64,000 nucleotides of DNA from JBCCGI01 sp039029355 (GTDB lineage Bacteria; Planctomycetota; UBA1135; GCA-002686595): NCBI GenBank assembly GCA_039029355.1, contig JBCCGI010000026.1:29586-93585 (forward strand), read 5' to 3'. This document shows positions 52,803-61,448 of this stretch, piece by piece (the stretch's first letter is position 1; every line of letters begins with the position of its first letter). Position numbers and translations under genes: made by a program. Under the pieces are notes generated by a model that worked only from the letters and a program-made list of their open reading frames with translations, was not told where the DNA came from and made no database searches.

Positions 52803-54911
52803 ATGGAATTCCTGTTTCTCGCCCTCCTGGTGCTCGTCGGGGTCCCGCTGGTGGCGGTGGGGTTCGGGCTCGCCTGGATCCTGTGGAAAACCGTGCGCGG
52901 CATCGGCTGGCTCCTCAAGCAGGGCGGCCTCGGAGTGGGCGCCCTCGTGCGCCACATCTTCGTCACCCTGCGCAACCTGCTCGTCGACGCCTTCCACTGC
53001 GCGGGAGCGCTGATCACCGCCGCGCTCTTCCTGCCGCTGATCCTGGTCAACCTACTGCTGATCCGGGTCCGTTCGGCCGGCTACTACGCGCGGGCCTGTG
53101 AGGACGAGTTCCTGTCCGCCCTGCTCGGGATGTACCGCGTCAGCATCTCGCACCCGCTGCGGCTGGTCGGGCTCGGGGTGCTGCTCGACGGCCTCGAGCG
53201 CCGCCTGCCCGAGGTGATCGACCGCGAGCCCGGCGTCCCGCGCGTCAAGCCCGAGACGTTCCCCGGCTACAAGATCAAGGGCAGCCTGGCGGCCGGGGGC
53301 TCGGGCGCCAACCTGTTCCTGGCGCGGCCGCTTGCCGAGACGACCCAGCGCTGGTCCGAGGCGGGTTGGGACCTGCCCGACCGCGTGGTGATCAAGTCCT
53401 TCGCGCTGCAGCACGGCTCGACCCTGCCGCAGATCGTGCGCGAGAGCCGCGCCCTCGAGGCGGCCGGCCGCCTGGGCCTGGTCTTCGACCACGAGCTCGC
53501 GGACGACCGCTTCTACTACGTGATGGAATACGTCGACGGCGACGAGCTCGGCCTCGCGGTGCAGAAGCTGCACGCGCGCAGCGGCGCGAAGGGCCTTGGC
53601 GAGAAGGAGCTGCGGCGCACGCTCGGCTGGTCCTGCGACCTGCTCGGGACCCTCGAGCGCTTCCACACCGGCGGCCTCTGGCACAAGGACGTGAAGCCGG
53701 CCAACCTGATCGTCGAAGGCGATCGGCTGCAGCTGGTCGACTTCGGCCTGGTCACGCCGCTCGCGTCGTGCAACACGCTGACCACCCACGGCACCGAGTA
53801 CTACCGCGACCCCGAGCTGGTGCGCCAAGCGATGCAGGGCGTCAAGGTGCATGAGGTCGACGGCGTCAAGTTCGACCTGTACTCGGCCGGCGCGGTGCTC
53901 TACTCGATGCTCGAGGACTCGTTCCCGGCCCAGGGCAGCCTGTCGGGCTTCTCGAAGTCCTCGCCCGAGGCCCTGCGCTGGATCGTGCGGCGTGCGATGG
54001 CCGAGATCGACGAGCGCTACCCGTCGGCGCGCACCATGCTGGCCGATCTGCGCCACGTCGCCGAGTCGCGCGACCCCTGGGCCGTGCTGCCGGCCGAGCT
54101 GCCCTCCTCGACCGGCTCCGTCGCCGAGACCCCCGACCCCGCGCCGGCGCGCAAGCGCCCGCTCCCGGCGGCGGTCGCGTCGACCCCGTCGACGGCCACC
54201 AAGGCGACGCGCCGGGGCGACGCCGACACCTCGGGCTCGCGCCGCCGGCGGCGCCGCCGCGTCGCGATGGCTGCCGGGGTCATCGGGCTGGGGATGTTCG
54301 GAGCCACCGGGCTCATCGCCGGTCACCTGGACGGCCCGCGCGTCCACCACCGCCGGCCGCACGTCTATGCGGAGGCCGCGGCCCGCACGCACGTCCCGAA
54401 GCTGCTCCCCTCGGAGCGCGCCGCCTTCGAGCTGGCCCGCGACGTCGTCGATGCCTACGAGATGAGCCCCGAGTCGCACGAGCCCGTGCCCACCAAGATC
54501 GAAGTCGTCGTCGAGCCGCCGCCGCGCGTGCGGCACACCAAGCAGCGCAACGGACGCACGCCGCGGGTCGAGAGCTCGCTCCTGCCCGTCGAGGGGCCGA
54601 TCGTGGTCCTCGCCGACGTGGGCGCGCCGATTCCGCGCAGCGCTCTTCAGAGCCTCGAGCAGAGCCTCCAGGAGCGCGGCTTCCGCGTGCTGGGCGCCGC
54701 CGGCGAGGAGCTGACCGAAAGCGAGCAGGAGGCCATCGCCTCGGTCCACCACGCCGTCGGCCTCGCCAGCATCCACGACGACGCCGCCGCGCTCGTCCTG
54801 CAGGCGCACCTGGCGGCGCTCCCCGAGGTGGGGGCGGTGCTCTGGGTCGCCGCGGGCGAGGGCCAGGATCGCTACGCGTTCCGCGTGCTGCACGCGACCG
54901 GCGTCCGGTAG
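52803..54911 (+). CDS. Membrane Ser/Thr protein kinase with extracytoplasmic C-terminal region
   Basis: Protein of 702 residues; GAGGA stands ~7 nt before the ATG. Two N-terminal hydrophobic stretches (~3-28 and ~55-85) precede a kinase domain (~155-435): loop AAGGSGANLFLA, Lys198 in VIKSF, Glu in RESRAL, catalytic HKDVKPAN (294-301) and DFG (313-315). The usual HRD Arg is Lys295 and APE reads DPE, so this is a non-RD kinase. A Pro/Thr/Arg-rich linker ends in a poly-Arg run before a third membrane segment (~494-515), followed by a ~185-residue tail with no family I know (IVVLADVGAPIPRSALQSLE). It most likely acts with the ECF sigma factor immediately upstream. Confidence 0.85.
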   Translation: MEFLFLALLVLVGVPLVAVGFGLAWILWKTVRGIGWLLKQGGLGVGALVRHIFVTLRNLLVDAFHCAGALITAALFLPLILVNLLLIRVRSAGYYARACEDEFLSALLGMYRVSISHPLRLVGLGVLLDGLERRLPEVIDREPGVPRVKPETFPGYKIKGSLAAGGSGANLFLARPLAETTQRWSEAGWDLPDRVVIKSFALQHGSTLPQIVRESRALEAAGRLGLVFDHELADDRFYYVMEYVDGDELGLAVQKLHARSGAKGLGEKELRRTLGWSCDLLGTLERFHTGGLWHKDVKPANLIVEGDRLQLVDFGLVTPLASCNTLTTHGTEYYRDPELVRQAMQGVKVHEVDGVKFDLYSAGAVLYSMLEDSFPAQGSLSGFSKSSPEALRWIVRRAMAEIDERYPSARTMLADLRHVAESRDPWAVLPAELPSSTGSVAETPDPAPARKRPLPAAVASTPSTATKATRRGDADTSGSRRRRRRRVAMAAGVIGLGMFGATGLIAGHLDGPRVHHRRPHVYAEAAARTHVPKLLPSERAAFELARDVVDAYEMSPESHEPVPTKIEVVVEPPPRVRHTKQRNGRTPRVESSLLPVEGPIVVLADVGAPIPRSALQSLEQSLQERGFRVLGAAGEELTESEQEAIASVHHAVGLASIHDDAAALVLQAHLAALPEVGAVLWVAAGEGQDRYAFRVLHATGVR

Positions 54912-55265
54912 GGCGGGGCGCTCTCGCGTCTCGCGCCGCTCCCACCGGGCGGCGGGGGAGGGCCTTGGCTCTTCTCCGCCGCCCGGCTTCGTAGCGGCGC
55001 GAAGGCTTGCCCGAGCGCCGCCGCGGGCGTAGGCGAGAGCCGCGTTCGCCGCTTGGGTGTAGAGACGGGAGCGATCCCGTGCGGGCCCCGAGCAGGCTCG
55101 CGCCCGCAATCGCCGCGGTTGCTTCGTGGCTGCACTCCGCGACCACCGCCGTCCGCGACGACCCCGTTCAGGGGCACCTATTGAGGGGCGCGGGGGGCGC
55201 CACCCGTGATGCTCGACGAGGCGAGCCGGGTGATTCCGACCCGCGCTTCCCGTGGGGGCTCGGGG
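54912..55265. other. Intergenic region between convergent genes, 354 nt
   Basis: Contains the terminator hairpin at 54945-54986 for the kinase gene. The rest is GC-rich with no coding signal; a GGGCGC/GCGCC-type short palindrome near 55188 lies just past the end of the minus-strand SUMF1 gene. Confidence 0.5.
54945..54986 (+). terminator. Terminator-like hairpin after the membrane kinase
   Basis: 16-nt arms (54945-54960 with 54971-54986) pair fully in plus-strand RNA using two G-U wobbles, 33 nt after the stop; CTTCG follows rather than a U-run. Confidence 0.6.
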
Positions 55266-56315
55266 CTAGCGAGACACCACCCGGCCCGGGCGAAAGCCCG
55301 TGTTGTGGTCGCGCGAGTCCGGCGTGAACGCCGTGCGGTCGGCGGAGCGGGCATACCGCGTCGCGGCCAGCGCCGCCCCGCCGCGGATCAGACGCATGGT
55401 CGTGTTGCCGGCCAGGCGCTCGGCGTCGCCGGCCTGCCACGGCACCTTGTAGAGGTGGTCGACGTCGCGGCACCACTCGAAGATGTTGCCGGCCATATCG
55501 TGGAAGCCGAAGGGGTTGGGCAGGAACGTGCCCACCGGCGCGTGGCCGTCCCAACCGTCGTCGCCCAGCGAGAGCTCCTCGGCGCTCGGTTTCCTGTTGT
55601 GGCGCCGGGCCAGCGCGATGTCGGCGCAGTTGGCGTAACCGCGCAGGCTCTCCGGCAACTCGCCGGTGAAGAACGGCGTCGTCGTACCGCCCCGGGCCGC
55701 GTACTCCCACTGGGCACTTGTCGGGAGCATCAGGCCCAGCCGCTGCATCAGCGCGTCGCACTCGTACCACGTGACAGCCTCCACCGGATGCCGCAGGTCG
55801 ATGGGCTCGGACCCCTCGTACTGCACGCCGGCCGCGCCTACGCTCGGGTTTGCGCCGGAGAGCCGCAGCCACTGACCCTGGGTCATCTCGTACTTGGAGA
55901 GGAAGAAGGGCGCGAGCTCGACCTCGTGCACCGGCTGGTCGTAGCCGAACGCCCCGGGGTCGACGTGCGGCTCGCCGAGCGGCCGCTCCTCCGAGGGAGG
56001 CTCGGCGCCCAGCCGGGTGCGCCCGCCCGGAAGCAGCACGAAGACCAGCCCGGTCTCCTCAGCGACGACGAGGCGTCCGGTGGCCGGATCGCGCTCCGCG
56101 ATGGCCCCCGAGGAGAGGTGCGCGAACTCGAAGAGCCCGCTCCCGGGATCGGGCCCGAGCGGCACCAGCCCGAGCTGGGGCGCGAGGGCGAGCCCGCGAT
56201 AGTCGGGATAGGCGTCCTCGTCCGCGACGTCGTCGATCGTCTCGGCCCACGCGTCGTCGTGCTCGTCGATCGAGCGTTCTCGCAGCGTGTTCGCCTCCTC
56301 ATGCAACGCCCGCAT
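55266..56315 (-). CDS. SUMF1 (formylglycine-generating enzyme-like) domain protein, probable C-terminal half of a kinase fusion
   Basis: Reading frame of 349 residues from the first ATG after an in-frame TGA. It opens with coiled-coil sequence (MRALHEEANTLRERSIDEH), a conserved spacer (GLALAPQLGLVPLGPDPGSG, GLVFVLLPGG), then the SUMF1/FGE-sulfatase domain: PVHEVELAPFFLSKYEMTQGQW, VEAVTWYECDALMQRL, LPTSAQWEYAARGG, NPFGFHDMAGNIFEWCRD and IRGGAALAATRYARSADRTAF (all in part). The family includes true FGE and many C-type-lectin-like relatives; catalytic status is unclear. The frame is continuous with the kinase gene upstream apart from the TGA, and there is no good ribosome binding site before the ATG. 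As I recall, kinase plus SUMF1 fusions with this spacer exist in Planctomycetes. Confidence 0.7.
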   Translation of the reverse strand: MRALHEEANTLRERSIDEHDDAWAETIDDVADEDAYPDYRGLALAPQLGLVPLGPDPGSGLFEFAHLSSGAIAERDPATGRLVVAEETGLVFVLLPGGRTRLGAEPPSEERPLGEPHVDPGAFGYDQPVHEVELAPFFLSKYEMTQGQWLRLSGANPSVGAAGVQYEGSEPIDLRHPVEAVTWYECDALMQRLGLMLPTSAQWEYAARGGTTTPFFTGELPESLRGYANCADIALARRHNRKPSAEELSLGDDGWDGHAPVGTFLPNPFGFHDMAGNIFEWCRDVDHLYKVPWQAGDAERLAGNTTMRLIRGGAALAATRYARSADRTAFTPDSRDHNTGFRPGRVVSR

Positions 56316-56396
56316 CCGTGCCCGCGTCGAGCCGAAGCGGTCACCCGTGAGGAAGCGCTCGAGCTCATCGACCAGCGCTGCCCGCAGGTCGTGGCG

Positions 56397-56399
56397 TCA
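56397..56399 (-). other. In-frame TGA separating kinase and SUMF1 frames
   Basis: On the minus strand the codons read ...GCT GAG GAT CAG TGA CGC CAC GAC CTG. No frame change is needed to pass from the kinase to the SUMF1 frame, and no other stop lies between 58016 and 55266 in this frame. A single TGG to TGA change (Trp to stop) would explain the split. Confidence 0.8.
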
Positions 56400-58016
56400 C
56401 TGATCCTCAGCCCGCACGAAGCGATAAGTGCGGTGCGCCGACACCTCGGCCTCGAGCTGCGCGATCGTCTCGTCGAGGTCGCGCAGCTGCTGGCGGTAGT
56501 ACTCCAGATCGCCGGTCTCTTCCTCGCTCTCACCGTGCTCCTCCAGCGGCTTGATGTGCCCCTCCACGACGAAGTCGCGGTTGCGGATCCGGCGCTCTAG
56601 CTCCGGCGCGAGCTCGTGCAGCGCGCGGTCCGAGGCCTCGTGCTCGGGCGTGCGCGGGAGGGACCGGGCGCGGTATCCGGCGAGGATCGAGCGGTGCTCC
56701 CCCAGCCGGCCCTCGAGCTCGTCGGCGCGTTCGAGCCAGGCCTCGATCTCGGGCAGGTCCTCCTCGCGCGGCGGTTCGAAGCGGGGGATCTCGTCGCGCA
56801 GCTGCTCCATGCGCGTGCGGTCGGCCAGCATCTCGACCTCGTCGAGGGCGGCGCGCTTCTCGTCGCGCTCGTCCTCCACGCGCCCCAGCAGCACCAGCGT
56901 CAGCGCCAGGCCGGTGAGCAGCACCGCGAAGCTGCCCAGCACCCCGGCCGCGAGGCCGGGGCTGCGCTGCGTCCAGCGCATCAGGCGCATGCCGGGGCCG
57001 GCCGGCCGGCTCAGGATCGGCCGCCGCTCGCGGACGCGCTGCAGCTCCTCGGCGAGCTCCGCGGCGCTCGAGAAGCGCTGCGCGGGCTGCTTTGCCAGCG
57101 CCGTCTCTAGCACGACCCAGAGGTCGCGCCCGACCTCGGGCCGGAGCCTGCGCGCATCCGGCACCAGCTGGGAGAGCACCGCCGAGAACAGCGCGTGCCG
57201 GGTCGGCGCCTGGAAGGGGGGCCTGCCGGTTAGCGACTCGTAGAGCGTGGCGGCGAGCGCGTACACGTCGGTCTCCGCGCCGGTGGTCTGGCCGAGCACC
57301 TGCTCGGGCGCCATGTAGGCCGGCGTGCCGACGGCCTCGCCGGTCTCGGTCAGCGCGGCCGCCTGCTCGCTGGCGTCGCGCGCCACACCGAAGTCCATCA
57401 GCACCGGCGTGCCGTCGGGCCGCACCAGCACGTTCGCCGGCTTGACGTCACGGTGCACGATGCCGGCCTCGTGGGCCACGTGCAGGCCGCGCGCGAGCTG
57501 CTCGGCCCAGGCAACGGCGCGGTCGACCTCGACCCGCTCCTCCTCGACCAGGATCTCGGCCAGCGTCCTGCCTGCCAGGAACGGCATGACGAGGTACGGC
57601 GTGTCGCCGTCCACGCCGAGGTCGAAGACCGGACACACGGCGGGGTGCTGTAGCCGGCTGGCCAACTCCGCCTCGCGACGGAAGCGCTGCATGGCCTGGC
57701 CGCTTACCGGCCCGTCGAGCAGCTTGACCGCCACCCGCCGCTCCCAGCGCTCGTCCTCCGCCAGGAAGACACGCGCCTGCCCGCCGCGCCCAACCTCGCA
57801 CAAAAGACGCAGCGGCCCGATCTGCTGCCGCTCCTGGACCTCGGTCTCGCCCGCCGCCAGGTAGCCGTACGCCTCGGCGATCTCGTCGGCAAAGGCCGGG
57901 GCGTCGGACTGGTACTCCGCGAGCGGTCGGACGCGTCCCCCGTCCTCGTCGGCGAAGTAGCGCGCCAGGAAGCCGCGTACGGCGGAGGTACGGCGCAGAT
58001 CGGTAGCTAGACGCAT
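56397..58016 (-). CDS. Membrane Ser/Thr protein kinase (N-terminal half of probable kinase-SUMF1 fusion)
   Basis: Protein of 539 residues as written. I start at the ATG at 58016 (MRLATDLRRTSAVRGFLARYF); an upstream GTG at 58040 is possible. A short N-terminal region is followed by a complete Hanks-type kinase domain: glycine loop GRGGQARVF (76-84), Lys98 in VAVKLL, HRDVKPAN (188-195), DFG (208-210) and TPAYMAPEQ. One membrane segment lies at ~354-378, then a long coiled coil (~380-535) that stops at RFVRAEDQ. Read through the TGA, the protein would be 916 residues with a SUMF1 domain outside the cytoplasm, a receptor-kinase layout. It is 181 nt downstream of the beta-helix gene on the same strand. 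Confidence 0.85.
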   Translation of the reverse strand: MRLATDLRRTSAVRGFLARYFADEDGGRVRPLAEYQSDAPAFADEIAEAYGYLAAGETEVQERQQIGPLRLLCEVGRGGQARVFLAEDERWERRVAVKLLDGPVSGQAMQRFRREAELASRLQHPAVCPVFDLGVDGDTPYLVMPFLAGRTLAEILVEEERVEVDRAVAWAEQLARGLHVAHEAGIVHRDVKPANVLVRPDGTPVLMDFGVARDASEQAAALTETGEAVGTPAYMAPEQVLGQTTGAETDVYALAATLYESLTGRPPFQAPTRHALFSAVLSQLVPDARRLRPEVGRDLWVVLETALAKQPAQRFSSAAELAEELQRVRERRPILSRPAGPGMRLMRWTQRSPGLAAGVLGSFAVLLTGLALTLVLLGRVEDERDEKRAALDEVEMLADRTRMEQLRDEIPRFEPPREEDLPEIEAWLERADELEGRLGEHRSILAGYRARSLPRTPEHEASDRALHELAPELERRIRNRDFVVEGHIKPLEEHGESEEETGDLEYYRQQLRDLDETIAQLEAEVSAHRTYRFVRAEDQ

Positions 58017-58123
58017 GGGAGCAGAATTCCGGCTTTGCACGGCGCTATCGTGCGCTCTGTCGGCCCACGAGGGAACGCCCGCCCGGTTTCCCGCCGCGCC
58101 ACCCCGCTGCGACCGCCCGAAGA

Positions 58124-58151
58124 GCCCGGGGTCCCCAGCGGAACCCCGGGC
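58124..58151 (-). terminator. Hairpin between the beta-helix gene and the kinase gene
   Basis: Arms 58124-58134 and 58140-58151 pair with one bulge around a 5-nt loop, 46 nt past the stop of the minus-strand beta-helix gene. No U-tract is seen on the minus strand. Confidence 0.4.
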
Positions 58152-58197
58152 CGTCGAGAGACCTCGGCTCGCGCCGAGATCCGTCCTCCGCGATCGG

Positions 58198-61100
58198 CTA
58201 CGGCAGCACCGTCGCCCGGTACAAGTTCAGCATGTTCCCGAGCGACTGGAGCGGATCGATCGCCGCCCCCTGGATCGCGAAGGAGGCACCTACGGTGCTC
58301 GGATTCGTGCCGATCGGTGCGACGTAGGGCTCACCGACCAGCGGGTTCCCCAGCACGATGATCGACGAGCCGCCGATCGTCAGCAGGTAACCCAGCTCGG
58401 GGAAGAAGAACACGATGTCGTTGAACCCGAGCACAAAGCCCGAGATCCCCGGCGGACCCTCAACCGTGAACGTCAGCACGTCCCCGAGCTGCGCCGTGCC
58501 GGTCACGTCCATTCGCCAGCGCGCGCGCTCGTACGCCCCCATGTCGGGCAGGAACGCTCCCGACAGGTTCGGGTCGAGCAGCCGCGGAGCCTCGAGGTGG
58601 TCCTTGACGACGTTCGTCGCCAGCAGCATGTCCGCGGCGTTCAGGCAGGGCGAGCCCGCCGACAGACTCAGGTCGCCCACTCCCGCGCTCGCGTCGGTGA
58701 AGAGCGGGTCGAGGAACAGGTTGCCGTTCGATCCCGCCAGAGCCGCCGAGCCGTTCGAGTTGAAGAGCTCGCCGCCGGCGAAGCCCGCGAACCCGTCGCC
58801 GCCGTTGGCCCACGAGATCGAGTTCACCGCCGAGCCCCCATAGGCCGCCAGCCGCTCCACCCCGTTACCGCCGTTGACCGCCGCCGTCGCATAGGCCAGA
58901 TCGAAGGATCCGCCCCGGAGCAGGATCCCGTCGCCGCCGCAGGCGAAGGCCACCAGGTTCCAGGCCGACTTGCCGTCCTCCAGGTCGAAGCCGTTCGCGA
59001 GCGCATGCTCGATCCGCACCGACCGCAGCTCCAGCTGTGCCGTCTCCGAGTCCAGCGTCGCCAACCCCGCCTGGCCGCCGTAGCGCAGCAGCACGTTCTC
59101 GGCCAGCGAGTCGATCGCCGTCGAGTCGTAGTTCAGCGCGCGCCAGGCGCCCGGAGCCGGCAGGCTGGCGTCGCCGTCGCCGTTCGTGTCGCCGGCCCAG
59201 GTATCGTCGCTCCACGCGGTGAAGACGATCGGCTCGTAGCCGGTGCCGAGCAGGTCGAGCCTGCCGTTGACGTTCCACGTCAGCGTCGTCGAGCGCGGCT
59301 TGACCACCACGCCCGAGCCGACGCTCAGGTAGCTGGCGGCGGGGACGCTGAGCCCCACGGTGTGCACCAGCACGTCGTTCAGCAGGTTGTGGCGCGCGAT
59401 CGCGAGCTCTCCGTCGACCTGGCCGACGCTCACGCGCTGGTAGTCCCCTCCGGCGTTGCCCTGGGCCCCGTTGCGTACGAAGCTCGGGAGCGCGTTGATG
59501 TCGACGCCGGTGACGACCGGGTTCGAGCCGACGTGGTCGTCGAAAGTACACCGCGTGATGCTCGCGCCCAGGGTGTTGTTGCTGAGGTCAAGCGCGCTGC
59601 CCAGCCCGTCGCGAACGACGCACTCGTTCAGCGTGACGTCCGCGTTGAAGAGGTCGATGCCCGGCAGCCCGGCCTGGCCGCCGTAGGCCACGACGGTGTG
59701 CTCCAGAACGCTCGCACCGGACATCGCTCCGAACGAGATGTTGCGCCAGTCGCCCGGGCTTCCCACCGAGGGGCCGTCGCCGTTCGTATCGCCGCCCTCG
59801 GAATCGTCGGCGAACGAGGTGAACACAACCGGCTTGCCCGGCTCGCCCTCGGCGAGCAGCGTCCCGTCGACGTCCCACGTCAGCGTGGAGCTGCGCGGCT
59901 TCACCACCACGTCCGGCTCCAGCCGGAACGTGTCCCCGGCCGGGATGTTGATCCCGACCGAGTGCACCAGCACCCCGCCGAGCAGGTTGTCGGTGCCCAC
60001 GTCGAGGTCGCCGGACAGGCCTCCCACGCTGACCAGCTGGTAGTTGGCGGGGTTTCCCGCGGCCACGTTGTCGTTGAAGCCGGGCAGCGACCGCACGTGG
60101 ACGCCGGAGATGACCGGGGTGGTCCCGACGTGGTCGAGGAGGGCACAGCCCGAGATGGACGCGCCCAGCGTGTTGTTGCTGAGATCGAGCGCGTTCGCGA
60201 GCCCATCCCGCACGGTGCAGTCGGAGATCGTGATGTCCGCGTCGAAGAGGTCGACCTGAGGCAGGCCGGCCTGCCCGCCGAACGCGACCAGCACGCGGTC
60301 GAGCACGCTGCTGTCGGAGCCCGCCCGGAACTGGAGGTTGCGCCAGTCGCCGGGGCTGCCCGACGAGGGACCGTCGACGTTGGTGTCGCCCCCGTTGTCG
60401 TCGTCGGCGAACGAGGTGAACACGATCGGCTCCACCGCCGTACCGTCGGCCACGAGCGTGCCGTCGACAAGCCAGCGCAGGGTCGTGGTCCGCGGCTTCA
60501 CGACAACGCCGGGAGCGAGCGTGAGCGTGACGCCCGCCGGCACGTCGACACCCACGGTATGAACGAGCACGCCGCCGAGCAGGTTGTCGGGGACGATCGT
60601 GAGGTCGCCGCTCAGCGCTCCGATCGTGACGCGCTGGAAGTCTCCGCCGGCGTTGCCGGACGCGACGTTGCCCGAGAAGCCCGGCAGAGCGTTGATGTCC
60701 ACGCCCGTGACGGCGCCCTGGGTACCCTGGTGGTTGAGCAGCGCACAGCCGCTGATCGTGGCCCCGAGGGTGTTGTTGCTGAGGTCGAGCGGCGTCGCGA
60801 GCCCCTCGTTGAGGCTGCAGTCGGTCAGCGAGACGTCCGCGTCGAAGAGGTCGATGGTCGGCAGGCCGGCCTGTCCGGCGAACCACAGCTGGGTCGAGCT
60901 CATCGAGCTTCCGTCCGAGCTGGCCGAGAAGCGCAACCCGCGCCAGTCGCCCGCCGACCCTTGGGTCTGCCCGTCCCCGCCGGTGTCGCCGCCCTGCGAG
61001 TCGTCCTCGATCGAGGTCAGCACGACCGGGTTGCCGGCCACCCCGGCCGAAACGAGAAGGCCGTCGACGGTCATCGTCTGGATACCGGAGAACTTGACGA

Positions 61101-61299
61101 TGGCGCCCTCGCCGATCGTGAGGGTCTGCCCGGCCGGGACCACCAGAGAGCTGGTGACCTCGTACACGGTGTTGGGAAGGAGCGGGCCGCCGGACCCGTC
61201 GAAGACGTTGCCGCCGACGGTGAGCTGGGCCGAGGCTGTGGAGCTCGCGAGCGCGAAGCCGACGAAGGCTCCGCACGCGCGAAGAGCGCGAAACTGCAT
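58198..61299 (-). CDS. Secreted parallel beta-helix protein with four ~200-residue repeats
   Basis: Predicted 1,033-residue secreted protein. The start at 61299 is set by AGGAGA just upstream (plus-strand 61304-61309) and gives the signal peptide MQFRALRACGAFVGFALASSTASA; the longer frame from 61437 is spurious. Four repeats of ~200 residues follow, each with VPAGxTLTLxPGVVVKP, a cap such as GDTNGDGPSxGSPGDWRN, YGGQAGLPxIDLF and ALDLSNNTLGASISxC. The last is the most diverged. These look like right-handed beta-helix coils with embedded acidic GDTNGDG loops that could bind calcium. The C-terminal ~200 residues differ (VGDLSLSAGSPCLNAADMLL, then a beta domain ending LNLYRATVLP). An extracellular carbohydrate-binding or lyase-like role is possible but no active site is clear. 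Divergent from an ECF sigma gene. Confidence 0.8.
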   Translation of the reverse strand: MQFRALRACGAFVGFALASSTASAQLTVGGNVFDGSGGPLLPNTVYEVTSSLVVPAGQTLTIGEGAIVKFSGIQTMTVDGLLVSAGVAGNPVVLTSIEDDSQGGDTGGDGQTQGSAGDWRGLRFSASSDGSSMSSTQLWFAGQAGLPTIDLFDADVSLTDCSLNEGLATPLDLSNNTLGATISGCALLNHQGTQGAVTGVDINALPGFSGNVASGNAGGDFQRVTIGALSGDLTIVPDNLLGGVLVHTVGVDVPAGVTLTLAPGVVVKPRTTTLRWLVDGTLVADGTAVEPIVFTSFADDDNGGDTNVDGPSSGSPGDWRNLQFRAGSDSSVLDRVLVAFGGQAGLPQVDLFDADITISDCTVRDGLANALDLSNNTLGASISGCALLDHVGTTPVISGVHVRSLPGFNDNVAAGNPANYQLVSVGGLSGDLDVGTDNLLGGVLVHSVGINIPAGDTFRLEPDVVVKPRSSTLTWDVDGTLLAEGEPGKPVVFTSFADDSEGGDTNGDGPSVGSPGDWRNISFGAMSGASVLEHTVVAYGGQAGLPGIDLFNADVTLNECVVRDGLGSALDLSNNTLGASITRCTFDDHVGSNPVVTGVDINALPSFVRNGAQGNAGGDYQRVSVGQVDGELAIARHNLLNDVLVHTVGLSVPAASYLSVGSGVVVKPRSTTLTWNVNGRLDLLGTGYEPIVFTAWSDDTWAGDTNGDGDASLPAPGAWRALNYDSTAIDSLAENVLLRYGGQAGLATLDSETAQLELRSVRIEHALANGFDLEDGKSAWNLVAFACGGDGILLRGGSFDLAYATAAVNGGNGVERLAAYGGSAVNSISWANGGDGFAGFAGGELFNSNGSAALAGSNGNLFLDPLFTDASAGVGDLSLSAGSPCLNAADMLLATNVVKDHLEAPRLLDPNLSGAFLPDMGAYERARWRMDVTGTAQLGDVLTFTVEGPPGISGFVLGFNDIVFFFPELGYLLTIGGSSIIVLGNPLVGEPYVAPIGTNPSTVGASFAIQGAAIDPLQSLGNMLNLYRATVLP
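59240..61200. repeat. Tandem ~600-nt direct repeats inside the beta-helix gene
   Basis: Matching landmarks recur about every 597-600 nt, for example the stretch CGCGGCTTCA(C)CACCAC-type sequence near 60491, 59894 and 59294, and GTGTTGTTGCTGAG near 60769, 60169 and 59572. Similarity is visible at DNA level, so recombination or mis-assembly could change the copy number. Confidence 0.7.
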
Positions 61300-61448
61300 G
61301 GGGGTCTCCTGTGGAAACTGTGCCCGGGGGGGCGTGGGGAAACGAGGCCCGCGGACCCACCCGGGAACCGCGCCGAAGCCTCTCGACCCGCCCTGGATCG
61401 AGGGGGAGCGCCCGCGCAGACACGGATTCTGTTCCAATATTGAGATTC

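Noticed and set aside
55266..56315. SUMF1 domain as the formylglycine-generating enzyme that would activate the sulfatase at 34264.
   Set aside because: That sulfatase-fold protein lacks the CxPxR/SxPxR motif that FGE modifies, and this SUMF1 domain appears to be part of a receptor-kinase-like protein.
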